Shown here in pieces: positions 1-9,064 of a stretch of DNA of 64,000 bases. A program made the position numbers and the translations under genes. Each line of letters begins with the position of its first letter. The stretch's first letter is position 1. This DNA is from VRUE01 sp963699215. Its GTDB lineage: Bacteria; Actinomycetota; Thermoleophilia; Solirubrobacterales; 70-9. The notes beneath the pieces were generated by a model that saw only the letters and a program-made list of their open reading frames with translations, searched no databases and was not told the origin of the DNA. The stretch covers positions 1,736,001-1,800,000 of the forward strand of contig OY969422.1 in NCBI GenBank assembly GCA_963699215.1, read 5' to 3'.

Positions 1-476
1 GCATCGATGACGCTTTCCCAGCCAAGCTGATCGAGGAGAACGGGGGTCCAGCTGAGGTGTCGGTCAAAGCGGGCATCAAAGGTGCCGGCTGATATCGCTT
101 CTTTGACTCGCTCTACAAGTTGCTCGAACGTTCTCCAGCTAAGCGCCTCCTTGATCGAATCCGGCAGGGACGACCACGTCTCTAAGTCGAAGATGGCGAG
201 TTCGGTTGCCCTGTAGAAGTGCTCGACTCCTCCGCGACGCCTTCCTCCCGTCTCTTGTCTGACGAGCTTGAGCCAGTCGTATTCAGCGAGCTTCTTGAAA
301 TGCCGCGCCACTCTGGATGCCGAGCCGCCACCTAGCTCTTCGTAGAACTGGGTGGGACTCATTTCCCGCATGTACAGCTCGGTCACGATCTTCAACCGCA
401 ACGGATCCGCGAACACAATCGCAAGGCGCCGAATGAAAGGCGCCCTAGCCAAGCCAGCTGCATGAGATTTCGCCAC
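1..476 (-). CDS. Winged-helix (ArsR-like) transcriptional regulator, 3' end beyond the window
   Basis: An open frame of 158 codons runs from a GTG at 476 off the left edge, so the C-terminus is missing. The start is chosen because GGGGGAG lies 6 bases before this GTG. The N-terminal part reads as a winged helix: a helix around ADPLRLKIVTELYMREM, then a recognition-helix region around GGGSASRVARHFKKL and a wing ending VEHFYRAT, as in ArsR/HTH_20 proteins. Those families bind operator DNA as dimers; no metal-binding cysteine pair is seen, so the inducer is unknown. A perfect inverted repeat at 517-542 lies 41 bases upstream and is a good candidate autoregulatory operator. The protein has the same overall layout as the winged-helix protein at 879-1283. 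The family call is solid; its target is inference. Confidence 0.75.
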   Translation of the reverse strand, partial: MAKSHAAGLARAPFIRRLAIVFADPLRLKIVTELYMREMSPTQFYEELGGGSASRVARHFKKLAEYDWLKLVRQETGGRRRGGVEHFYRATELAIFDLETWSSLPDSIKEALSWRTFEQLVERVKEAISAGTFDARFDRHLSWTPVLLDQLGWESVID

Positions 477-516
477 GCAGGACTCCCCCAATGGTCTATC
501 GACTGAGCGGCAGTCT

Positions 517-542
517 AAGTGGTTCTCCAAACGGAACCACTT
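517..542. promoter_or_regulatory. Perfect 9-bp inverted repeat, candidate operator
   Basis: AAGTGGTTC and GAACCACTT form a perfect inverted repeat separated by 8 bases. It sits between the divergent regulator (start 476) and the small ORF at 626. Its symmetry and spacing suit a dimeric winged-helix repressor, so autoregulation by the adjacent regulator is the simplest reading. No binding evidence exists in the sequence itself. Confidence 0.5.
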
Positions 543-570
543 GAGTCCCTATATCGGTCGCGGGTAGGAA

Positions 571-596
571 ATTTACTCAAAAATAACTGAGTGAAT
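571..596. promoter_or_regulatory. Second, imperfect inverted repeat upstream of the 19-residue ORF
   Basis: ATTTACTCA and TGAGTGAAT are inverted (8 of 9 positions) around an 8-base AT-rich spacer, ending 29 bases before the ATG at 626. The stretch is clearly more AT-rich than its surroundings, as expected of a promoter/operator. It could be a second regulator site or a weak hairpin in the leader. Confidence 0.35.
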
Positions 597-625
597 GGAA
601 CGACAAATGAGGAGGGGGTGAAGAG

Positions 626-685
626 ATGAGGCTCGAAGCGATAGGGACGGCCCTGCCAGTTCTGTCGGTCACGAAGTCCGGCTAG
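626..685 (+). CDS. 19-residue small ORF, paralogue-like to the one at 9065
   Basis: The frame encodes MRLEAIGTALPVLSVTKSG and then TAG. A strong purine-rich ribosome site (GGAGGGGG) lies about 8 bases upstream. The peptide has the same length as the ORF at 9065-9124 (MKVAITQSALPTVSILKVG): seven positions are identical (M1, A9, L10, P11, S14, K17, G19) and several more are conservative, so chance is an unattractive explanation. It has one Lys and one Arg, no Cys, and a hydrophobic middle. It lies between two winged-helix regulator genes and is followed by a hairpin at 702-740. A signalling peptide, leader peptide or small toxin are all possible; I recognise no family. Confidence 0.42.
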   Translation: MRLEAIGTALPVLSVTKSG

Positions 686-701
686 CTCTGTGATCTGAGG
701 A

Positions 702-740
702 GGCCTGATCCGGAGTTGCTTAGGCGCTCTGGATCAGGCC
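702..740 (+). terminator. Strong stem-loop after the 19-residue ORF
   Basis: GGCCTGATCC (702-711) pairs perfectly with GGATCAGGCC (731-740). The stem extends inward by four more pairs including one G-T, leaving an 11-base loop. No T-run follows, so it is not a textbook intrinsic terminator. It may end or stabilise the short transcript. Confidence 0.45.
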
Positions 741-878
741 AATCGCTGCTGGGTATGGCCCCGAGGGGATTTTAGTGCCCCAACTCGAAATGAATAGGTC
801 GCTCAGCACTCCTACACTAGCCCTCGTTTCCTTATTGCATGAATTTCACTCAACCACAAAAACGCGAGGGGTCTTCGA

Positions 879-1283
879 ATGGCAGGTGAGGCAAAGGGCG
901 GGAAACCGGGTTCACGCGGCCGGGGGCGTCGTAAAAACCCTTCGAAGAGCGCTAGGGGAGATCTGACGTACGCTCTCAATCATGAGGTGAGGCGCGACAT
1001 CTTGCGCTTTCTCCACTCGTCTTCCGGATCGTGCAGCTCCGGCGATATTGCGGAACAGCTGAATCAGACGCCTGGCAGGATCGGTTACCACCTCTTGGTT
1101 CTCCGGCGCCGCGGCGCCGTCGCCTTGGTCGATGCTGAGGCCGTCCGGAATACCGTGAAGCATTTCTATGCCTCCAAGGTTGAGAGCCACACGACTGTCC
1201 TGGACTTCTTGGAGAAGACCAGGAAATCAGATCTGGCACTCGCGCTGAAGCGGGATGACAAGAAAAAGAACCGAGCTTCATGA
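879..1283 (+). CDS. Small winged-helix DNA-binding protein (ArsR/HTH_20-like)
   Basis: This 134-residue basic protein has a lysine- and arginine-rich N-terminal tail (about residues 1-25). A winged helix follows at about 28-105: an entry helix around LNHEVRRDILRFL, a helix-turn-helix around SGDIAEQLNQTPGRIGYHL, and a wing ending TVKHFYAS. The C-terminus is again Lys-rich. The start is supported by GAGGGG 7 bases upstream of ATG 879. Families of this kind act as transcriptional repressors or sensors. No ligand-binding domain is seen, so it may act by DNA binding alone or respond to a small ligand or peptide. It lies about 140 bases after the hairpin that closes the 19-residue ORF, and 368 bases before the RHS gene, either of which could be a target. 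Confidence 0.7.
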   Translation: MAGEAKGGKPGSRGRGRRKNPSKSARGDLTYALNHEVRRDILRFLHSSSGSCSSGDIAEQLNQTPGRIGYHLLVLRRRGAVALVDAEAVRNTVKHFYASKVESHTTVLDFLEKTRKSDLALALKRDDKKKNRAS

Positions 1284-1386
1284 ACCCACCATCGCCCGCT
1301 CTGGTCAAAGTCGAACATGGGGAACACATGGCGCATTTTGAGTATTGCCGAGCGAACAGTAGATCCTGACTTTACTGAGTAGTCCC

Positions 1387-1417
1387 TTGACAAGCGCCCC
1401 TTGCTGATGGTTAGAGT
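1387..1417 (+). promoter_or_regulatory. Candidate sigma-70-type promoter in the 367-base gap before the RHS gene
   Basis: A consensus TTGACA at 1387-1392 is followed, 18-19 bases later, by TTAGAG/TAGAGT. This would give a long leader of roughly 230 bases for the RHS gene at 1651. The rest of 1284-1650 holds no convincing gene; it contains a few GC-rich inverted segments but no riboswitch that I can recognise. The spacer is slightly long, so confidence is modest. Confidence 0.35.
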
Positions 1418-1650
1418 CCCGGCTCATACCGAATTAAATTCTGGTCGGTCTCGAAAGGCAGGGTAGGTACATGCAGGATCGGAAGGGTGGCCGTACGGCG
1501 CATGCGCCAGATCGCGACATTGCACGCTCTTGCAGCCCTCCCGGTATCCAGCCTCGGCGGGTGCCTCGCTCTGGCGAGGTAGCCAAACGCCTTTGACGCA
1601 AGACCGCCGCTGCACCAATCGTCAACTTAGACAGGGAGGTCGATTCGGCC

Positions 1651-4600
1651 ATGAGGGAGCGAGTTCGGGGACGTACGCAATGGTGGGCAAGACTTGTGGG
1701 GGTACTGCTCGTTTGCTTTACGTGCCTTGGGCTTGGGGTGGCGTTTGGGGCTGACAGCTCTTCGCGAGCGCACTCATCGGCAGCGAGCGCGCCCAGCGAG
1801 GAGATAGAAGGCGTCGAGCTCGAGTCCAAGCGAACTGCGACCTCCAAGACCTTCCGTCTTCCAAACGGGTCGTTGGAAACGAGGCTCTACGAGACCCCGA
1901 TCAACTACCTCGACACCGAAGGCAACTGGGCCTCGATCGAGGAAGACTTCAAGCCGTCTGCCGAAGCTGCTCTCACCAACGGCGCGAATCAATTCGACGT
2001 CGCCCTGCCAGAGCGCCTGGGGGAGGGTCCGGTGCGTCTCTCGGTTGACGACGATTGGGTTTCCTACGAGCTCCTCGGACCCTCCACGGGGGTTGGGCAG
2101 GGCAAGGGCAATGTCGCCACCTACGAAGCGGCCGATCCCGGCGTGACTTTCGAGCTTGCGAGCCTGCCTACGGGCATCAAGGAGAACATCGTGCTCGCCG
2201 GGCCCTCCGATCCCAGCACGTTCAGCTTCGAGCTGAGCGCCGCCAAGGGCCTCACGCCGACGAGCGTCGAAGACGGCTCGATCGAGTTCCGCGACGAAAG
2301 CGGTCAGACGATCGCCCTGCTCCCTCCGCCGACGATGTCCGACAGTTCGAAGCAGACGCAGACCTCCCAAGCCGTCCACTACGAGCTGGCTCCCGAGGGG
2401 GAAGGCAAATGGCTGCTCACCGTCGAGGCCGATCGCGAATGGCTCTCCCAGCCAGAGCGAGTTTGGCCGGTGGAGATCGATCCGAGCTTGACGATCCCAA
2501 ACCCGAGTCTCGACTGCGTCTATGGCGGCAAAACGGGCCAAAGCGGCTGGCGCTCGTGCGCCGTCAGCTCCGAAAAACTGTCCGCGGGCTACTGGCCGCA
2601 GCTTGTCTCGGCAAACGACGAATGGCAGCGCTCTGCGCTTCGCTTCAGCTTGACCTCAATCCCTTCCGGCTCCTACATCGACAGCGCGACCGTCGGCCTC
2701 TACGCGCCGAGCGCCGCCCTCAACACGAGCGGAGTCGAAGCCCTTAGGGCGATGAAAACCTGGACCAGCTCGCTCAACTGGAAAACCTATAACGGAAGCA
2801 GCCTGTGGACCAAAGAAGGAGGTGACTTCACGGCCAAAGAAGCAGAGAAACCCGACGGCGAAAAAGTCCCGATTTACGAAGGCGCTTCGGTTCTCACCGC
2901 GGACCGGGGATCTCAGCCAGGCTGGTGGGATTTCACGAGCTATGACTTGAGGACCGTCGTGCAGGGCTGGGTCTCGGGCGAATACTCCAACCAGGGCCTG
3001 ATCGTCAAGCTCAAAGACGACAAATCGCGCGAATGCGACTCGTCCTCCTGCACGACGCGCGTCGTCGACTTCAGTTCGAGCTCCGCCGCGGACCCAAAAC
3101 TACGTCCCTATCTGAAAGTCATCTATTACCCACCTGCTCCGAGCACCAGCAAGGTGACCTCTCCGCGTGAGGGAACGGTGACCGGCCGGCGGCTCAAGCT
3201 GAAGGCCGGCTGGAGCGCCCAGGGAACGACCGGCGTCTCCTTCCAATACAAGGTTCTCGGAACCGGGGCGAAATTCAAAACGATCCCGACGAGCTTCGTC
3301 CGCAATGCCAACAACGAACCGGTGTCCTGGCCCTTGGCAGTGCAGGGCAAAACCCAGAGCGAGCCGGTGTATTTCGATGTCTACCAAGCGAGCAGCGAGC
3401 TGGGTACCCTCAACCGCAAGATCCAGGTGCGGGCGCTGTTCGAAGGGTCCGCCGGCGCAGCCGGCTACAGCGCGCCGGTCAACGCGACCGTGAATCCCAA
3501 CATAGGTGGGCCACGCGACGCGACCGCCAGCGTGGGACCCGGGTCGCTCAGCCTCCTCACCGGCAACCTCAGCATCACTCGCGCAGACGTCTCGATACCC
3601 GTCTTCGGAACGGCGCTCGAATTCTCCCGCACCTATAGCTCTGCTTCGGAATGGAACAGTCCAGATGAAGAGAAAGTCACCGGCGGAGTTTTGGGGTGGG
3701 GCTGGAAGCCAACTGCCACCGTCGAAGCCGCTGGCGGCGCCGCCTGGCAGAAGGTGCGCGATGCCAGTGGCGCCGAAGAAGGCTCCTATGCGGTGCTCAC
3801 CGATCTCGAAGGCTACGAATACGCCTTCGAATTGGCTGAAGGCAAATACATCTCCCCACCGGAGATGCCCGGCTGGCTGCTGGTCAGACAGGACGCCACG
3901 CACCTCGCCCTTACCGACCTGGACGGCAACCGCACGGTCTTCGAAAAGGAAGCAAGCGGCTTTGACTACGTGCCGGTCTCGGTATCTCAGACCGGCAGCG
4001 GCTCGAACTCGACCACCATGGTCTACCAGCTGGTGGAAGGAAAGAAACGCCTCAGCAAGATCATCGCCCCTTCTGCTGCCGGCATCACCTGCAATGAGTC
4101 CAACGCGACCACGACAGTGGGCTGTCGCACCTTGACCTTCACCTACCAGCCGGCGACCACCTGGGGCGCCCCTTCGGGCTCCGGAGATCGACTCTCGACG
4201 ATCAAATACTACGGCCCCTCCAGCGCCTCGGCGATGTCCTCCTGGGAAGTTGCCAAGTACATCTATGACACCGAAGGCCGGCTCGTGGCGGAGTGGGACC
4301 CGCGAACCGCCGTGACGGGTGGCGGAGGGACGACGTATCTGAAAGAGACTTATGCCTATACCGCCAAAACGCCTCGGATGACGACGCTCACGCCCCCCGG
4401 CGAGGAGCCCTGGAGCTTCGAATACGAAGCCGTCGCGGGGGAAGGCGGGCCGGTGGGTCAGCGGCTGAGGAGCGTCAAACGCGCCAGCCTCCTTGCCAGC
4501 CCGTCCACCGCTCAGACGACGATCGCCTACGGCGTGCCGGTCAGCGGCAGCGAAGCTCCCTATGAGATGGGCGGCAGCGAGGTGGCTAAATGGGGTCAGC

Positions 4601-7362
4601 AGGACCTTCCCACCGATGCGACCGCGATCTTCCCACCCGATCAGATTCCGGCCGAACTACCGTCCAGCTACTCGCGAGCAACCATCTACTACATGGATGC
4701 CGAAGGCCAGTTGGTCAATACCGCCGCGCCACCAGGAGCGGGCACCGAAGCACCCTCCATCACGACCACCGAGGTCGACGAAAACGGCAACATCGTGCGC
4801 GAGCTGACCGCGCAAAACCGCCTTCGCGCGCTTGCCAAAGGAGCGGAATCGGTCGCGCGGTCGCACGAGCTCGAGACGAAACGCAACTTCTCTGCCGACG
4901 GGACCGAGATGCAGGAGGAATGGGGACCGCTGCATGAGGTTCGCCTCGAATCGGGCTCGACCGTCCAGGCCCGCATGCACAAGACGGTGGAATACGACAC
5001 TGGAGCCCCGACGCCGCCAGCGGGCACGCCGAAATACCACCTGCCCACGCGCGAAACGGTGGGGGCGAGCATCGTCGGCCAGGGCATCGACGCCGATCAG
5101 CGCGTCACCGAAACCAAATACAACTGGACCCTGCGCAAGCCAACCGACACGATCGTCGATCCGCTTGGGCTCAATCTGCGGACGCACACCGAGTACGACT
5201 CGGTGAGCGGTCTGATGACCGAGAGCCGCTTGCCGGGGAACCCGAATGGCGGCGATGCTCGCACGACGAAGATTCGCTACTTCAACGCCGGCACTCATAC
5301 CGACCCGACCTGCGACTTCAGTCCGGGCTGGGCTGGCTTTCCATGCAAGGTCTATCCGGCCGCTCAGCCCAACACCCCAAACCTGCCAGCCCTTCTGGTG
5401 ACTGCCTACTCCAACTACTCGCCCACGGGGCAGCCGGGCACCCTCAGCGCAAAACCGGCGGATCAAGGAGAAAACGCGAAAACGACTACTACGACGTTCG
5501 ACTCCGCTGGGCGACCAAAAACCATCTCATACGGAGGCTTGGGAGCCGCCATTCCGAAAACGGAAATCATCTATAGCCCCACGACGGGTAAGCCACTCAC
5601 CCAGCGTTTCGTCTGCGGAGGCGCCAACTGCTCTGGCTTTGACGATCAGGCGACGAGTACGACCTATGACACCTTGGGCCGCCCGATTGCCTACGAAGAT
5701 GCCGATGGCAACCTCTCGAGCACGAGCTATGACCTCCTGAGCAGGCCCGCTACGACCAGCGACGGCAAAGGAATCCAGACCCGCACCTACGACCCGACCT
5801 CGGGCCTTCTGGTCAAACTCGAAGACACCGGCGTCGGAACCTTCACCGCGAGCTATAACGCGGACGGCAGCCTGCGCGAACAGAGCCTGCCGAACGGCCT
5901 GGTCGCGAAAACGACCTACGACGAGATCGGTTCTCCGGTTCAGCTCAGCTACGAGAAGACCAGCTTCTGCTCGGTCGAATGCACCTGGCTCGACTTCGAG
6001 GTCGAAGAGTCGATCCATGGTCAGTGGCTGGCGCAGACGAGCACGCTGTCGAGCCAGCAGTACTCCTATGACAACGTGGGGCGGCTCAAACTTGTCAAGG
6101 ACACTCCGCAGGGCGGCGGTTGCACGACCCGCTCCTATAGCTATGACGCCGATTCCAATCGCACGAAACTCATCACCCGAGCGCCCGGCATCGGCGGCGT
6201 CTGCGATGAGGCCTCGGCCGGCACTACCCAGAGCTATAGCTATGACACGGGGGATCGGCTGCTCGGCACTGGCATCGTCTACGACAACTACGGGCGGATC
6301 ACGAGCCTTCCATCGGCCTTCGCAGGGGGCGGCACTCTGACGACCAGCTATTACGCGAACGACCTAGTCAAAAGTCAGTCCCAGGACGGCGTCACGAACA
6401 CCTACGAATTCGACGCAGCGCTTCGCCAGCGCCAGCGCACCCAGAGCGGCGGATCGAATCCTGGCACCGAGATCTACCACTACGCTGGCGGCTCTGACTC
6501 CCCGGCATGGATCGATCGCGGTTCGGGCTGGTCGCGGAACATCGGCAGCCTCGGTGGCAGCCTCGGGGCGCTCCAGAAGAGCAACGGCGAAGTCACGCTG
6601 CAGCTCGCCGACATGCACGGCGATACGATCGCCACGGCCGCCGTCGATCCCGAAATCACGGAACTACTGGACACTCAGCGCTTCGACGAGTTCGGTAATC
6701 CCTTGCAGTCGGGACTGCTAACCGGGGGCGACGCTCAATTCGGTTGGCTCGGATCGAAAGGTCGCCGCACCCAATTGCCCTCCGGAGTGATTCAGATGGG
6801 TGTACGCAGCTATGTGCCAGCGCTCGGGCGCTTTCTCACCCCGGACCCGATCAGGGGAGGCTCGGCCAACGCTTATGACTACGCCAACCAGGACCCGATC
6901 AACAATTTCGATCTAAACGGCGAAATATGCCATCCGGCGCGTAATCGCAATTGCTCCGGCCCGCCGAGTCCCCGCGAACAACGCGAACGCCACGCAGTAC
7001 GCAGGCTGGCCGGGAAGACGCCTAACCGAGCGTCAATTATTATTCGCTGTAGGAAGTGTGGGGGTGCCTCCAGTTCGAGCATAGGTGACACCTTCCATTC
7101 ACTTGTGGACAAGGTGTCCGGAGCCGTGGACGGCGCGAAGACTAGTTTTCACCGTGCTGGAGGATCTGTCTATGCGAAGATCACAGCCTCGTCGGATGCA
7201 TTCACGGCAGCCGGAGACGCCTTCAAACTGGCGCAAAACTGGAGCCCGGACCGACTGATACAGGCATGGCAATGTGGATGGTATGCTTCTGGCGGTTCGG
7301 GGACGATAGGAGACTGTGACCCGTCTGAGATAGTCTTCGGTCCGCCCGACAAGGCACGCTGA
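1651..7362 (+). CDS. Secreted RHS-repeat protein with DNRLRE-like domain and variable C-terminal tail (polymorphic-toxin-like)
   Basis: This 1,903-residue protein starts with an export signal (basic n-region, then a hydrophobic stretch around VGVLLVCFTCLGLGVAFG). A DNRLRE-like beta-sandwich region lies at about 290-490. Many YD/RHS repeats follow (for example YDTLGRPIAYEDADGN and YDNVGRLKLVKD). The RHS-associated core motif RFLTPDPIRGG...YDYANQDPINNFDLNG lies at about 1727-1757. In this family the repeats form a shell that encloses a C-terminal domain, released after the core motif. The final 145 or so residues (from about 1758) match no domain I know, contain CRKCGG and several more Cys, and are encoded by visibly more AT-rich DNA. 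That is typical of exchangeable toxin tips. The ribosome site AGGGAGG lies 11 bases before ATG 1651. A small membrane protein follows 14 bases after the stop. Confidence 0.85.
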   Translation: MRERVRGRTQWWARLVGVLLVCFTCLGLGVAFGADSSSRAHSSAASAPSEEIEGVELESKRTATSKTFRLPNGSLETRLYETPINYLDTEGNWASIEEDFKPSAEAALTNGANQFDVALPERLGEGPVRLSVDDDWVSYELLGPSTGVGQGKGNVATYEAADPGVTFELASLPTGIKENIVLAGPSDPSTFSFELSAAKGLTPTSVEDGSIEFRDESGQTIALLPPPTMSDSSKQTQTSQAVHYELAPEGEGKWLLTVEADREWLSQPERVWPVEIDPSLTIPNPSLDCVYGGKTGQSGWRSCAVSSEKLSAGYWPQLVSANDEWQRSALRFSLTSIPSGSYIDSATVGLYAPSAALNTSGVEALRAMKTWTSSLNWKTYNGSSLWTKEGGDFTAKEAEKPDGEKVPIYEGASVLTADRGSQPGWWDFTSYDLRTVVQGWVSGEYSNQGLIVKLKDDKSRECDSSSCTTRVVDFSSSSAADPKLRPYLKVIYYPPAPSTSKVTSPREGTVTGRRLKLKAGWSAQGTTGVSFQYKVLGTGAKFKTIPTSFVRNANNEPVSWPLAVQGKTQSEPVYFDVYQASSELGTLNRKIQVRALFEGSAGAAGYSAPVNATVNPNIGGPRDATASVGPGSLSLLTGNLSITRADVSIPVFGTALEFSRTYSSASEWNSPDEEKVTGGVLGWGWKPTATVEAAGGAAWQKVRDASGAEEGSYAVLTDLEGYEYAFELAEGKYISPPEMPGWLLVRQDATHLALTDLDGNRTVFEKEASGFDYVPVSVSQTGSGSNSTTMVYQLVEGKKRLSKIIAPSAAGITCNESNATTTVGCRTLTFTYQPATTWGAPSGSGDRLSTIKYYGPSSASAMSSWEVAKYIYDTEGRLVAEWDPRTAVTGGGGTTYLKETYAYTAKTPRMTTLTPPGEEPWSFEYEAVAGEGGPVGQRLRSVKRASLLASPSTAQTTIAYGVPVSGSEAPYEMGGSEVAKWGQQDLPTDATAIFPPDQIPAELPSSYSRATIYYMDAEGQLVNTAAPPGAGTEAPSITTTEVDENGNIVRELTAQNRLRALAKGAESVARSHELETKRNFSADGTEMQEEWGPLHEVRLESGSTVQARMHKTVEYDTGAPTPPAGTPKYHLPTRETVGASIVGQGIDADQRVTETKYNWTLRKPTDTIVDPLGLNLRTHTEYDSVSGLMTESRLPGNPNGGDARTTKIRYFNAGTHTDPTCDFSPGWAGFPCKVYPAAQPNTPNLPALLVTAYSNYSPTGQPGTLSAKPADQGENAKTTTTTFDSAGRPKTISYGGLGAAIPKTEIIYSPTTGKPLTQRFVCGGANCSGFDDQATSTTYDTLGRPIAYEDADGNLSSTSYDLLSRPATTSDGKGIQTRTYDPTSGLLVKLEDTGVGTFTASYNADGSLREQSLPNGLVAKTTYDEIGSPVQLSYEKTSFCSVECTWLDFEVEESIHGQWLAQTSTLSSQQYSYDNVGRLKLVKDTPQGGGCTTRSYSYDADSNRTKLITRAPGIGGVCDEASAGTTQSYSYDTGDRLLGTGIVYDNYGRITSLPSAFAGGGTLTTSYYANDLVKSQSQDGVTNTYEFDAALRQRQRTQSGGSNPGTEIYHYAGGSDSPAWIDRGSGWSRNIGSLGGSLGALQKSNGEVTLQLADMHGDTIATAAVDPEITELLDTQRFDEFGNPLQSGLLTGGDAQFGWLGSKGRRTQLPSGVIQMGVRSYVPALGRFLTPDPIRGGSANAYDYANQDPINNFDLNGEICHPARNRNCSGPPSPREQRERHAVRRLAGKTPNRASIIIRCRKCGGASSSSIGDTFHSLVDKVSGAVDGAKTSFHRAGGSVYAKITASSDAFTAAGDAFKLAQNWSPDRLIQAWQCGWYASGGSGTIGDCDPSEIVFGPPDKAR

Positions 7363-7376
7363 TTCGAAAGAAGATT

Positions 7377-7622
7377 ATGCCGGACCGCCTGATTGCACTG
7401 ATCATTTTTATGGCCCTGATCGTAATTCCTGCTGGAATCACGTTGAGCAAGAGACAGTGGGTGGAGTTTTTTATTGGATTCCTTCTCCCGGGCATAGTTT
7501 GGATGATTGCTTCCTGCAGGCTCGCTCGCCCATCGTCATGGTGGGCGCGCCGATTTTACGGTCCAGAGAAGATGCAGCGAGCGTTAAATCGCTTCAATTC
7601 CGGGACATCCACGGCATCCTGA
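7377..7622 (+). CDS. Small two-helix membrane protein, possible immunity partner of the RHS tail
   Basis: This 81-residue protein has two hydrophobic segments (about residues 5-22, LIALIIFMALIVIPAGI, and 28-47, WVEFFIGFLLPGIVWMIASC) and a basic C-terminal region. It starts 14 bases after the RHS stop codon, so the two are very likely co-transcribed. The coding sequence is AT-richer than the surroundings, like the RHS tail just before it. In RHS and other polymorphic toxin loci the gene directly after the toxin tip commonly encodes the immunity protein, and membrane immunity proteins exist for pore-forming or membrane-acting tips. No homology supports the role here; it is a positional inference. 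Confidence 0.55.
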   Translation: MPDRLIALIIFMALIVIPAGITLSKRQWVEFFIGFLLPGIVWMIASCRLARPSSWWARRFYGPEKMQRALNRFNSGTSTAS

Positions 7623-7683
7623 ATCGCAATCGATAGCAGCATTGCCGCCACATTAGTGTCGATTGCGAGATAAGATTTTAGGG

Positions 7684-8751
7684 GTGACTGGCCGCATAGC
7701 TCGATTTTTGATGTGGGCGACCGTTGCACTTACTTCGGCAGCGCTCGTTTCGAGTTCTGCGTTTGCATTGGTAGAGCCGGACGGCCCACGCCTAGCAGTA
7801 GTGGAGAACACGCTTTTCCCGTATCGGTTCGACTTGAAGACGGTGGACGAGACCGGTGCCCAGCCGTTGCAGCTGGCGGGGGGCGGTCCGAAGAAGAGGC
7901 CGCTCCCCGAAGAATTTACGCCGCCCTCTTGGTCACCGGATGGATCGATGGTTGTGTTTGCGGCGCTTTCGGGGAAGTTGGATGAAGGCCCAGGGGCAGT
8001 GCGGCTGTACGTCAGTTCGTCCGATGGGTCTGAGTTGAGGCCGCTAAAGGGGACCCGTGGCGCGGATGTGCCCAAGTTCGCCCTCGATGGTCGGACGGTC
8101 TTCTTCACGCGCTATCGGCTCCGATCTCAGATGAACGGCCGCGGGAGGAAGGAATTTGTGAGAAGTGGCGCGAGTATTTGGGCCGTTGACGTGTTCGGTG
8201 GCTCTGCGCGGCGCATAACGCCCGAGCGCAACGGCGTTTGGATGTATGCCGGGTCGTTTTCTCCGGACGGGAAGGATCTGCTGGCCAACCGCTTTCCTCG
8301 GCGCGGATCGGGGAGCGTGGTGAGGATCGACCTGGCGAGCGGGAAGACGTCTGTGTTCTTGCGCCGGGCAGTCGATCCCGTGTATTCGCCGGATGGCAGC
8401 AGAGTGGCGTTTGTACGATGGCGAAACGTTCACCGACGTGGTGGAAAGTCGGAATCGAGGAGCGATCTCTTTATGGTCAGGTCGGGCGGCGGTGGCTTGC
8501 GACGGGTGACCAGCAGCCCGGGGATCGATTATTCGCAGAGTTGGGATCCGTCGGGAGAGCGCTTGGCTTTCGTGCGATACCTGCCGGAATGGCTGGAACC
8601 TGATGAACTGGGATATGGCAGCGCGGTGATGCAGGTGAATGCGGATGGAAGCTGCTTGGGTTTCGTCTTGCGCCCGTCGCTTGATGTCGCGTTTTTCGGT
8701 GTGGCTTGGCAGCCCGGTCCGGGTCGCGAGGCGGGGCGGATTGAGTGCTGA
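7684..8751 (+). CDS. Secreted TolB/PD40-type beta-propeller protein
   Basis: A signal peptide (residues about 1-35, ending near SSSAFALVEP) precedes repeated PD40/WD-like blades: SWSPDGSMVVFAA, FALDGRTVFFTR, SFSPDGKDLLANR, VYSPDGSRVAFVRW, SWDPSGERLAFVRY. This is the TolB-like propeller signature; with 355 residues there is room for six or so blades and no enzymatic domain. GTG 7684 is preferred to an in-frame TTG 21 bases upstream because TAAGAT at 7671-7676 sits 7 bases before it, the leaderless arrangement seen at other genes here. It is probably an extracytoplasmic binding protein; the ligand is unknown. It is not obviously part of the RHS operon, since it has its own -10 box. Confidence 0.72.
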   Translation: MTGRIARFLMWATVALTSAALVSSSAFALVEPDGPRLAVVENTLFPYRFDLKTVDETGAQPLQLAGGGPKKRPLPEEFTPPSWSPDGSMVVFAALSGKLDEGPGAVRLYVSSSDGSELRPLKGTRGADVPKFALDGRTVFFTRYRLRSQMNGRGRKEFVRSGASIWAVDVFGGSARRITPERNGVWMYAGSFSPDGKDLLANRFPRRGSGSVVRIDLASGKTSVFLRRAVDPVYSPDGSRVAFVRWRNVHRRGGKSESRSDLFMVRSGGGGLRRVTSSPGIDYSQSWDPSGERLAFVRYLPEWLEPDELGYGSAVMQVNADGSCLGFVLRPSLDVAFFGVAWQPGPGREAGRIEC

Positions 8752-9064
8752 GGGGTCTGCTCGGATCCTGGTTCCAACGGCAAAACCGTCGTGGTCTCGG
8801 GGGTTCCCACTCGGGCGCTTGTGAGCAATCCTGCCGACCATCGCTGTCGCGAAGACTTCCCCGGCTCAAGGACGCGATCACTGCGCAAACGTCGGGGGGC
8901 AATCGGGGGACAATTTCGGATCGGCCACGCTTGACTCGGATCAACTCAGGGCAGAAGGTAGGCACAGGCACGTCGCCGCATGGGAGGAAGGCTAGCGAGG
9001 CTCGCCTACTAAGCTACTTTTCAACGGATTTATTTAGCAATCATGGAAGGGAGACGGTGACGAT
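8752..9064. other. Gene-poor spacer upstream of the second 19-residue ORF
   Basis: I see no credible protein gene here. The last 60 bases are AT-rich, including ATTTATTTAGCAAT at about 9029-9042, and probably hold the promoter for the ORF at 9065. A GCGAG-G-CTCGC short inverted repeat lies at about 8994-9004. No RNA gene is recognisable. Confidence 0.4.

Noticed and set aside
1440..1650. Stretch resembling parts of a c-di-GMP (GEMM) riboswitch, with AGCCAAAC and GACGCAAGACC before the RHS gene.
   Set aside because: The order of the elements is wrong and the expected stems and 3' half are absent, so I treat it as chance similarity.
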